A stretch of 8,698 nucleotides of DNA from DHVE2 group archaeon (GTDB taxonomy: Archaea; Thermoplasmatota; Thermoplasmata; Thermoplasmatales; Aciduliprofundaceae). Below the pieces are notes generated by a model. The model searched no databases and had not been told where the DNA came from. It saw nothing but the letters and a program-made list of their open reading frames with translations. Positions 1 through 5,708 of the stretch are shown one piece after another. The first letter of the stretch is position 1, and each line of letters starts with the position of its first letter. The stretch covers positions 1-8,698 of the forward strand of contig JALULR010000156.1 of assembly GCA_027056155.1 (NCBI GenBank), given 5' to 3'. The translations under genes and the position numbers were made by a program.

Positions 1-100
1 CTATCTCGGGTATGCCATCGGTGAGCGGGTGTATAAAATAAGGATAGGTACCTTTCATAATTACTGGCGCGTTTTCCAGCGAGTCCTTAAGTCTTTTCAT
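1..100 (-). CDS. hpt: Hypoxanthine/guanine phosphoribosyltransferase, archaeal type (N-terminal fragment)
   Basis: Only the first 33 codons lie in the window; the gene continues past the left edge. The start is an ATG at 98-100 whose last two bases overlap the TGA of the upstream phosphoribosyltransferase (ATGA arrangement), which points to one transcript and translational coupling. The peptide begins MKRLKDSLENAPVI and later has YFIHPLTDGIPEI. That layout (KRLK-SL--APV, then a Y-YFIHP-TDGIP segment) matches what I recall of the N-terminus of the archaeal HGPRTase family, which converts hypoxanthine or guanine plus PRPP to IMP or GMP. The PRPP-binding loop lies outside the window, so the substrate cannot be judged. 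Adenine phosphoribosyltransferase is the main alternative, because archaeal members of this family are often labelled that way. The location beside another purine-type phosphoribosyltransferase supports a salvage role. Confidence 0.72.
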   Translation of the reverse strand, partial: MKRLKDSLENAPVIMKGTYPYFIHPLTDGIPEI

Positions 101-753
101 TTTCTCAGCTCCCACTTCCCGCTAGCGAGCTTCACGATTTTTCTGCGCTCAAGGTCATGAAGCACCTCGCTTATTACCCGCGTGCTTACATCTATATCAA
201 ACTGCTCAAGCAGCGATTCTTTTATTTCCTTCATGCTCTTCTTGCGGTACAGTGTCTTTTGTACCAAGTTTCTCAAGTCTTCATATACGTTCCATGGAAA
301 TATAAACCATGTCCAGTTATCCTCGGGCACCTCTTCAGAATAGTAATCTGGCACGTATTTTGAGTGCGTTATGTGAAGCAGTGTGGCAGTCTTTGCCTCT
401 TTTGGTGCGTGATTTACCACATGCTCTAGCGCTAATTTTATGCTTTGACCAGTATCCGTGATATCATCGACAACTAGCACTTTTTTACCCTCGATGCTTA
501 CCTGTAGCCCTTGCGCAAGCTTGGCTTGACCATCAGGTGTTGCTGTGAGACCCCAGTGCTCAGTCTTCACAGCGTACAGGTCCTTTATGTTTAGATAATC
601 TGCTATGAGCCTTGCAGGCACAAGCCCGCCTCTAGCTAGACCAATAACAATCTCCGGTTCGTACCCGCTTTCTTGAACCTTTCGCACTATGTCCTTGCTC
701 CAGTTTTCAATGTCCCTCCATGTGACCAAACGGCAGTGAAACTTTTCAATCAT
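97..753 (-). CDS. Gpt-like purine phosphoribosyltransferase with C-terminal extension
   Basis: A 218-residue cytoplasmic enzyme predicted to transfer phosphoribose from PRPP to a purine base, probably xanthine or guanine. Visible in the sequence: the type I PRPP-binding loop VLVVDDITDTGQS (92-104) with its paired aspartates, the pyrophosphate-loop candidate ARGGLVPAR (40-48), and an aromatic WFIFPW segment (149-154) typical of the Gpt/COG2236 group. Bacterial Gpt is about 150 residues. Here roughly 50 extra residues (165-218) follow, predicted helical, charged and ending in a short LASGKWEL strand pair, resembling a small winged-helix domain. The ATG at 751-753 is preceded by GGTGAT at 757-762, a good archaeal Shine-Dalgarno site; a nearby upstream ATG is out of frame and stops after four codons. 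It overlaps hpt by four bases, so the two probably form a purine-salvage operon. The exact base specificity is inferred, not seen. Confidence 0.85.
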   Translation of the reverse strand: MIEKFHCRLVTWRDIENWSKDIVRKVQESGYEPEIVIGLARGGLVPARLIADYLNIKDLYAVKTEHWGLTATPDGQAKLAQGLQVSIEGKKVLVVDDITDTGQSIKLALEHVVNHAPKEAKTATLLHITHSKYVPDYYSEEVPEDNWTWFIFPWNVYEDLRNLVQKTLYRKKSMKEIKESLLEQFDIDVSTRVISEVLHDLERRKIVKLASGKWELRK

Positions 754-756
754 TCA

Positions 757-762
757 ATCACC
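757..762 (-). promoter_or_regulatory. Shine-Dalgarno site of the Gpt-like gene
   Basis: GGTGAT on the minus strand, three bases before the ATG at 753, complementary to the 3' end of archaeal 16S rRNA. It fixes the start of the phosphoribosyltransferase, because the out-of-frame ATG just upstream has no such site. Confidence 0.6.
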
Positions 763-783
763 ATGCGGCTATGCTAATGAAAG

Positions 784-797
784 TAATAAAAATTTCG
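784..797 (-). promoter_or_regulatory. BRE/TATA promoter of the purine-salvage pair
   Basis: On the minus strand this reads CGAAATTTTTATTA: a purine BRE-like CGAAA followed by an AT-only TATA-like element. Its centre (about 788) lies some 35 bases before the ATG at 753. Transcription would then begin near 762, just at the GGTGAT ribosome site, giving a leader of about 9 bases. The element lies only a few bases beyond the kinase stop codon, so the salvage genes probably do not depend on read-through from the kinase. Assigned by eye from spacing and composition. Confidence 0.5.
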
Positions 798-804
798 TTG
801 AAAA

Positions 805-2670
805 TTAGCAATCTTCGCGGGGGAGCTCAACAACAAATACCGCACCGTGCGGCTTGTTATCTTCTACTCTGATTTTGCCATTATGCATATCAATTACGCG
901 CTTTACTATAAACAGCCCGAGCCCGGAGCCGCCAGAGTCATATTTAACAAACGATTCGAAAATTTTGGATTTTTTAGAGTCTTCTATGCCGGGTCCATCG
1001 TCGGCAATTCTCACGGTGAGCTTTTTGTCGTCTGATGTAACAGACACATCAACGGTGCTTGCTCCATGTTTAAATGCGTTAATCATTATATTAATGAATG
1101 CTTCTTTTAATAGTGTTTTGTAGCCCTTAATCGTGCAAGGCTTTCCGTGAATCAATATTTTTGCGTTTTGAAACCTGCTCTTTACCGCGTCTGCAATTAT
1201 AACTAGAAGCGAGTTCAAGTCAAATTCTTCTTTTGACTCGTCGAGCTTGTTCATATCTATCTTTGATAGTATGCGCACTTCTTTGATTAGATTTAACGCA
1301 TTATTTACCGCCTCTTCAATACTATTTAAGTACTCTGGCTCAAAATCCTCACGCAAAAGCTCTACATAACCCTGAATTACCGAGAGTGGAGTTTTTAGGT
1401 CATGGCTAACCATATGCAAGAGAGTTTCTTGAAACTGCTTTGCTCTCATTAATCGCTCTTGCAACTCTTTCATCATGGAGATATCCACAATAGATACAAG
1501 CGTACCTACCATGGTTCCTTGCTCATCTTTTAGCGGCGCCGCATACAACCATACGGGTATATCTGTACCGTCTTTTCTCTGCAAATAGGTCTCATAAGCA
1601 TCCGCCTTTCCCTCTTTCCTTCTTTTAGCACCCTCTTTTATTGCATCTAAACCGCGGCTAGAAACAAATAAAAGCGAATCTTTGCCCAAAAGCTCTTCTT
1701 TGTCATAGCCCAATATTTTGCAGAGCGCATCGTTTACAAAGGTTATTCTATATTTCATATCTACTGAGAGTATGCCCACAATACTGCTACTTACCAAGCT
1801 CTTATACATCTCTTCTTGTTTCTTTAATTCTTTATAGAGCTTGGCATTGTATAGTATCATTGAAAGATACATTGCTATGAGCTCTAGCACTCTGATGTCT
1901 CGCTCAGTAAATGCTGCCTCTTTCTTGCTCTGCACGCTCACTGCGCCAAGTACCTCGTTGCGGTATAACAGAGGAAAGCCCAGCCAAGAGGTCATGGGCT
2001 TGCCAATAAGCTTCAAGTTTGCAGGAAGTTTATCTTTATACACGTTTTTCACATAAAGACTCTTGCGATGCAATACTACCCAGCCAGAAAAGGTATCCAT
2101 ATCATTAAGCGGCACCCTATGCTTGGGATACCTCTTTCCCTCACCTATAACAAATTCTGCTACTAGTTGCTTATTTTTCTCGTCCACTGTTGAGATAATA
2201 AAAGCGTCCATTGTGGTGATAATCTCCGCTATTTTGTTATATGCAATCTCAAAAATCTGCTCATCATCTAAAACCACACCAATGGTCCTCACAAAATCGT
2301 ATGCTATTTGCAGTTCCTCATTTTTCTCATGCGCTTTATTTATAGAATGGACTGTTTTTGTCACGTTCAGAAGCGTAATTACATAATATTCTTCTGAAAT
2401 ACCACAGCTTAGATGTGCCCAGAATAGCGAGCCCGCAGGGGTAATCATTCTTATCGTTATGCGCTTTTCCGCACCTTTTTTGCAGTTTTCGAGCATGTCA
2501 ATAACCTTGTTTCGGTCTTCTGGCACAACATAATCGAGCAAGTTAGTGTCTATAAGCGCCTCTTTTTTTACCTTGCCCTTTTTTTCAATCTCTTTATTCA
2601 CATATAATATAGTGAAATCATCTTTGACGATTGCTATGCCTATACCTATCGCGTCGTATAGCTGGGCCAT
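805..2670 (-). CDS. Soluble PAS-GAF-PAS sensor histidine kinase
   Basis: Sensor kinase of a two-component system, predicted to autophosphorylate a histidine in response to an intracellular signal. Residues are numbered from the longest frame (648 aa, start 2751). In order: PAS (about 28-135), GAF (about 148-305), PAS/PAC (about 315-430), HisKA with H-box MVSHDLKTPL (phospho-acceptor His450), and HATPase with N-box NIMINAFKHG (Asn558), G1 box DDGPGI (584-589) and G2 box GSGLGLFI (608-615). All kinase boxes look intact. No transmembrane segment or signal peptide is visible, so it should be cytoplasmic. I place the start at the ATG of residue 28 (2670), right at the first PAS domain. A TATA-like element and a palindrome lie inside the preceding 27 codons, which resemble no domain. 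A GTG at 2685 and the ATG at 2751 remain possible. No response regulator is adjacent, so its partner is unknown. Confidence 0.88.
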   Translation of the reverse strand: MAQLYDAIGIGIAIVKDDFTILYVNKEIEKKGKVKKEALIDTNLLDYVVPEDRNKVIDMLENCKKGAEKRITIRMITPAGSLFWAHLSCGISEEYYVITLLNVTKTVHSINKAHEKNEELQIAYDFVRTIGVVLDDEQIFEIAYNKIAEIITTMDAFIISTVDEKNKQLVAEFVIGEGKRYPKHRVPLNDMDTFSGWVVLHRKSLYVKNVYKDKLPANLKLIGKPMTSWLGFPLLYRNEVLGAVSVQSKKEAAFTERDIRVLELIAMYLSMILYNAKLYKELKKQEEMYKSLVSSSIVGILSVDMKYRITFVNDALCKILGYDKEELLGKDSLLFVSSRGLDAIKEGAKRRKEGKADAYETYLQRKDGTDIPVWLYAAPLKDEQGTMVGTLVSIVDISMMKELQERLMRAKQFQETLLHMVSHDLKTPLSVIQGYVELLREDFEPEYLNSIEEAVNNALNLIKEVRILSKIDMNKLDESKEEFDLNSLLVIIADAVKSRFQNAKILIHGKPCTIKGYKTLLKEAFINIMINAFKHGASTVDVSVTSDDKKLTVRIADDGPGIEDSKKSKIFESFVKYDSGGSGLGLFIVKRVIDMHNGKIRVEDNKPHGAVFVVELPREDC

Positions 2671-2706
2671 ATTTTCTTCAATCACGATAATAGGTAGATA
2701 TTTGGA

Positions 2707-2720
2707 TAATATTAATATTT
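2707..2720 (-). promoter_or_regulatory. TATA-like element of the histidine kinase
   Basis: The minus strand reads AAATATTAATATTA, preceded by purine-rich GAGAAGA, which could serve as BRE. Its centre (about 2714) predicts a start of transcription near 2688. That is downstream of the ATG at 2751 and just upstream of a GTG at 2685 and the ATG at 2670. A weak GTGAT ribosome-site match sits at 2681-2685, ten bases before the ATG. If this promoter is used, the longest reading frame overstates the protein by 22-27 residues. Confidence 0.4.
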
Positions 2721-2727
2721 TCTTCTC

Positions 2728-2745
2728 ATAATCACATGTGATAAT
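2728..2745. promoter_or_regulatory. Palindromic operator candidate upstream of the kinase promoter
   Basis: The sequence ATAATCACATGTGATAAT has a perfect 12-base palindromic core, ATCACATGTGAT (2731-2742). Two further outer pairs match after one mismatch. It lies about 8 bases upstream of the kinase TATA-like element, where an archaeal repressor or activator dimer would bind. It also lies some 15-20 bases beyond the inferred promoter of the divergent threonine dehydrogenase gene, so one factor could affect both. The regulator is unknown and the role is inferred from symmetry and position. Confidence 0.4.
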
Positions 2746-2755
2746 ACGCATTGAA

Positions 2756-2769
2756 GAAAAACATTAAAA
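2756..2769 (+). promoter_or_regulatory. Possible BRE/TATA promoter of threonine dehydrogenase
   Basis: GAAAAACATTAAAA resembles a BRE (GAAAAA) plus a weak TATA element (CATTAAAA, centre about 2766). Transcription would start near 2791, directly at the GGTGAG ribosome site. The match is modest. It is the best candidate in the short gap between the two divergent genes. Confidence 0.3.
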
Positions 2770-2790
2770 CTACCAATTACATTACCCATC

Positions 2791-2796
2791 GGTGAG
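2791..2796 (+). promoter_or_regulatory. Shine-Dalgarno site of threonine dehydrogenase
   Basis: GGTGAG five bases before the ATG at 2802 is a strong archaeal ribosome-binding site and fixes that start codon. The encoded protein begins directly with the first beta-strand of the Rossmann fold, in agreement. Confidence 0.65.
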
Positions 2797-2801
2797 CTTT
2801 C

Positions 2802-3746
2802 ATGAAAAGAATAATTGTCACTGGCGGCTTGGGACAGATTGGCTCTGAGCTTGTTCCTTTCCTTCGGGATAAATACGGGCGAGAAAATGTAATTGTTGCG
2901 GACATAAGAGCGCCTGAGAATGTTGAAGATGTAGAGCCGTTTATCACGTTAGATGTGAGAGATGAGGAAAAGATAATAAAAGTGATTAAAGAGTACAATG
3001 TGGACACTATATATCACCTTGCAGCCATACTCTCTGCCCGAGGCGAGCAAAATCCCCAGCTTGCGTTTAATGTCAATATTGTGGGTATGCACAATATACT
3101 GGAAGCAGGGCGCAAAACGAATATTGAGAGGATTATGGTGCCAAGCTCCATTGCAGCGTTTGGTCCAGAGACACCTAAGGACAATACACCTAACGATACT
3201 GTACTCAAGCCCAGAACCATGTACGGAGTGAGTAAAGTTACAGGCGAGCTTCTCGCACTTTATTACTGGGAAAAGTACGGACTCGATGTGCGAGGCGTGC
3301 GCTACCCGGGCATTATAAGCTGGAAAGCACCGCCGGGCGGAGGCACGACGGATTACGCGGTGGAAATATTCTATTACGCTTTAAAGGGCGAAAAATACAC
3401 ATGTTTCTTGCGGGAAGATGCCACCTTGCCCATGATGTACATGCCCGATGCAATTAAGGCAATAACCATGCTGGCTGAAGCGCCCTCGGATAATTTGGTG
3501 CACCGTGCAGATTTCAACATTGCCGCAATGAGCTTCTCTCCCAAAGAACTGGTGGAAGAGATAAGAAAATACGTTGATTTTGAGGTAGAGTACAAGCCAG
3601 ATTACAGGCAGAAAATAGCAGATTCATGGCCCCGAAGCATAGACGATTCCGCCGCGCGCAAGGAATGGGGCTGGAACCCGGATTACGATATGGCATCGAT
3701 GGTCAAAGACATGGTTAAAAATTTGAAGAAAAAATTAGGGCTTTGA
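2802..3746 (+). CDS. L-threonine 3-dehydrogenase, SDR (epimerase-like) type
   Basis: A 314-residue cytoplasmic NAD-dependent enzyme of the extended short-chain dehydrogenase fold. It is predicted to oxidise L-threonine to 2-amino-3-ketobutyrate, which a CoA ligase (not in this window) would split to glycine and acetyl-CoA. Visible: the Rossmann glycine motif TGGLGQIG (7-14), an acidic residue after the second strand (VADI, 32-35), the catalytic serine region VPSSIAAFGPETP (113-125) and the catalytic pair Y141-x3-K145 (YGVSK). Also present are the segments RYPGIISWKAPPGGGTTDYA and LPMMYMPDA. Those segments match what I remember of Thermoplasma volcanium L-threonine dehydrogenase and set it apart from true UDP-glucose 4-epimerases, which is the chief alternative and the usual automatic label. 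The length is complete. The gene is divergent from the histidine kinase and its 3' end overlaps the end of tgtA by 12 bases. Confidence 0.82.
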   Translation: MKRIIVTGGLGQIGSELVPFLRDKYGRENVIVADIRAPENVEDVEPFITLDVRDEEKIIKVIKEYNVDTIYHLAAILSARGEQNPQLAFNVNIVGMHNILEAGRKTNIERIMVPSSIAAFGPETPKDNTPNDTVLKPRTMYGVSKVTGELLALYYWEKYGLDVRGVRYPGIISWKAPPGGGTTDYAVEIFYYALKGEKYTCFLREDATLPMMYMPDAIKAITMLAEAPSDNLVHRADFNIAAMSFSPKELVEEIRKYVDFEVEYKPDYRQKIADSWPRSIDDSAARKEWGWNPDYDMASMVKDMVKNLKKKLGL

Positions 3747-5540
3747 GCTTTCTATTCCTTCTCTCACTTTTACGCACATTCCCTTCGAGAAGTGGAGCAT
3801 CTCTTCCCTCTGCATTAGCGTTTTTCCAACGGCCACTAAATTGTCTTGCTTATCCACGATAATGACCTCGTCTCCCGGTCTCAAGTCAGGGTCTGCGTCT
3901 AATACGAATTTGGCAAACACGTTCTTGCCCACGCGGTTGAACTCGGCGGAGTCATCGCTCACAACAACCCGAATCTTTTTAAACTCAAAATATGAGTGCA
4001 ATCTTCGAGCTCCGGCGATGCGCAGAGAAAAAAATCCATCTTCTGCACGGAGCGAGGCTACGTGCTCTCCGTCCACAATGATATTTCTTATCTTACCCGT
4101 GTTCTTCGATTTCACTATTTTTACAGCTCCTGAGAAAAGCGCAGCACCCGCTCCAGCGCCAAATTGGTAATCGGCAATCATTTTTATCTTTCTAATATCA
4201 AACTCCTCCCTGGTAATTTTTTTCACGCCTTCTGGCACATCTTCGCGCTCTTCCCACGGGAACTCTGACTGCGCCACGGGATAGATATCTTCAAGCTCTA
4301 TCGGCACGTTTCCAAACGGGGTTTTCACTGTCACTGCGGGTATGCTTTCTAAATTGGCGGTCCAAGGCCTTTTCATCTCCACAACAACGGGTCTATCTGG
4401 AATGTTCTTTAACCTTTTTTTCAGGCGATACACGATGGGTCTTTTCATGCTCTCTGAGCCAGTATAAAAAAACGCCGACTTTTTGCTTATGTTCTCGTAT
4501 TTTTCTAACCATTTTCTGTGCTTTAATATCTCTCTGTACGCTTCTAACAATCTTGGATGCTCCCTTGCCCTAATCTCCGCGTACTCCCAAATACGGTTTT
4601 CGTGTATTGCTTCTTTTATTCTCTTTATTTCTTCCAAGCTCATGTAGAGATTGTGCTCCGCTAGTACCCGCTCTCTTTCCCTCTTATTCATCTTTTTTAG
4701 CTCGTCTATATCGTACCTGTCAAACACCGGCGAGAAAAACGGAGGATATTTTATGTCTTTTAAATGTCGGGTCCCATCGGGAAACAATAATCGGTCATCT
4801 CTTGCATACTTCACGTATGCTGCCGAATCGAAGAAATCAATTCCAAGGAGAACAGCGAGGGGAAAGAACATAGGGTGTCCCGCACCGAAAAGATGCACGG
4901 GCTTTGACGGGTCGATAATTTTCTTGGCGTTTATTATGGCTCGCACAACATCGCCGTAGCGGTAATTTTCCATAAGAGGTACAACGCCGCCAACGGCAAA
5001 ATAATCAAACCTGATGCGCTCCATCAACCGTGCAGAATATCTTCGCAAATCGTCGTATATCGAGCCCTGCAGCACGCCGGCAAGGAGCATATCGCCCTTA
5101 ATTTTCACGCTTTCCTTTCCCCGCTCGGCAGTTATCTCAATTGCTCTTTTGACCTCTTCGCGCTCGTGATACGGCTCTGTGAAAACATCCAATATAGTGC
5201 CTATATCCGTGCCAATCTCTCTCTGAAAATTCACGATATCGAGGTAATTTACCTCTACATCTCCATACACGTGCTGCTGGAACGTGCCGCTATCGGTCAT
5301 AATCAATCCTGAAAAATTGAGCATGCGATGCAAACCCTCTTTTAGCGCTCTTTCCCTAAGTTTCCTGTTTTTCCATATTATGTATGAATTGGTTATTAAA
5401 GCTTCCACATTGAATTTCGATTGCATCTCTTCAGGAGGGATAATTATTAGATTCGGATTGACCACGGGCATCAACGCCGGTGTTTCCACGTTTTTGAACT
5501 TGCAGATTCTCGCTAAGCCATCTCTCGTCTTGAGCTCCAT
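3735..5540 (-). CDS. tgtA: Archaeosine tRNA-guanine transglycosylase lacking the zinc cysteines
   Basis: A 601-residue enzyme that exchanges guanine-15 in archaeal tRNA for preQ0, the first committed step of archaeosine formation. The N-terminal TGT barrel (about 1-345) holds the conserved DSGTFQ motif (Asp83) and DSAAY (Asp238), matching the catalytic Asp95 and Asp249 of the Pyrococcus horikoshii enzyme. LQGS (157-160), GGVVPL (184-189) and HLFGAGHP (216-223) are also present. Linker domains follow (about 360-518), then a PUA RNA-binding domain (about 521-597). Length matches the family (about 580). Oddly, the segment that is PCSCPVC in Pyrococcus reads PFFSPVF (267-273). All three zinc-binding cysteines are gone, while the histidine ligand (His296) remains. 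The reading frame is intact there. The start at 5540 has no ribosome site but has a TATA-like box 24 bases upstream, so the message is probably leaderless. The QueC/ArcS partners are not nearby. Confidence 0.93.
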   Translation of the reverse strand: MELKTRDGLARICKFKNVETPALMPVVNPNLIIIPPEEMQSKFNVEALITNSYIIWKNRKLRERALKEGLHRMLNFSGLIMTDSGTFQQHVYGDVEVNYLDIVNFQREIGTDIGTILDVFTEPYHEREEVKRAIEITAERGKESVKIKGDMLLAGVLQGSIYDDLRRYSARLMERIRFDYFAVGGVVPLMENYRYGDVVRAIINAKKIIDPSKPVHLFGAGHPMFFPLAVLLGIDFFDSAAYVKYARDDRLLFPDGTRHLKDIKYPPFFSPVFDRYDIDELKKMNKRERERVLAEHNLYMSLEEIKRIKEAIHENRIWEYAEIRAREHPRLLEAYREILKHRKWLEKYENISKKSAFFYTGSESMKRPIVYRLKKRLKNIPDRPVVVEMKRPWTANLESIPAVTVKTPFGNVPIELEDIYPVAQSEFPWEEREDVPEGVKKITREEFDIRKIKMIADYQFGAGAGAALFSGAVKIVKSKNTGKIRNIIVDGEHVASLRAEDGFFSLRIAGARRLHSYFEFKKIRVVVSDDSAEFNRVGKNVFAKFVLDADPDLRPGDEVIIVDKQDNLVAVGKTLMQREEMLHFSKGMCVKVREGIESSKP

Positions 5541-5708
5541 GGTATAGCATGGGCACGGGGTATTTAACCGTTCATGGTAAAAGCGTGACTATGAAACACA
5601 AGCTTGAGTTTTACGGAAGGCAAAAGTAAGATAGTGATAGAATGCAGATATCAATTTAACCTCTTCTCGCATCTATTTAATGGTATGTTCTAATCACGCA
5701 TGTAACTA
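5541..5708. other. Intergenic spacer between the M16 peptidase gene and tgtA
   Basis: This 168-base stretch carries the tgtA promoter at its left end and the 3' trailer of the peptidase transcript at its right. Apart from a few AT-rich elements (such as TTTAA near 5655 and 5675) I see no tRNA-like fold, long inverted repeat, clear T-run terminator or reading frame longer than about 27 codons. No gene is supported here. Confidence 0.5.
5561..5569 (-). promoter_or_regulatory. TATA-like element of tgtA
   Basis: GGTTAAATA on the minus strand, with the AT core centred near 5564, 24 bases before the A of the tgtA ATG at 5540. That distance places the start of transcription at or beside the start codon, consistent with the absence of a Shine-Dalgarno site. 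An upstream ATG at 5548-5550 is out of frame. Confidence 0.45.

Noticed and set aside
17..28. The 12-base string CCATCGGTGAGC appears near 15-26 and again at 2786-2797
   Set aside because: The first copy is ordinary hpt coding sequence on the minus strand and the second is the ribosome site of threonine dehydrogenase. The contexts are unrelated, so this is chance.
2063..2386. A 107-codon plus-strand frame opposite the histidine kinase
   Set aside because: It is the reverse of the conserved GAF domain and has no promoter or ribosome site.
3841..4170. A 109-codon plus-strand frame opposite tgtA
   Set aside because: It is antisense to the well-supported PUA and linker domains of TgtA, with no start signals of its own.
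4716..4742. Frameshift or sequencing error as the cause of the missing TgtA cysteines
   Set aside because: Conserved residues on both sides stay in one frame with no length change, and several independent base changes would be needed, so the substitutions look real.
5591..5629. A 12-codon plus-strand frame starting 27 bases after the symmetric TATA-like element of tgtA
   Set aside because: The spacing would allow a leaderless peptide, but the frame is too short to support and has no recognisable content.
5590..5672. A 27-codon minus-strand frame in the spacer before tgtA
   Set aside because: It has no ribosome site before its ATG, no recognisable content, and an expected length for chance in this composition.
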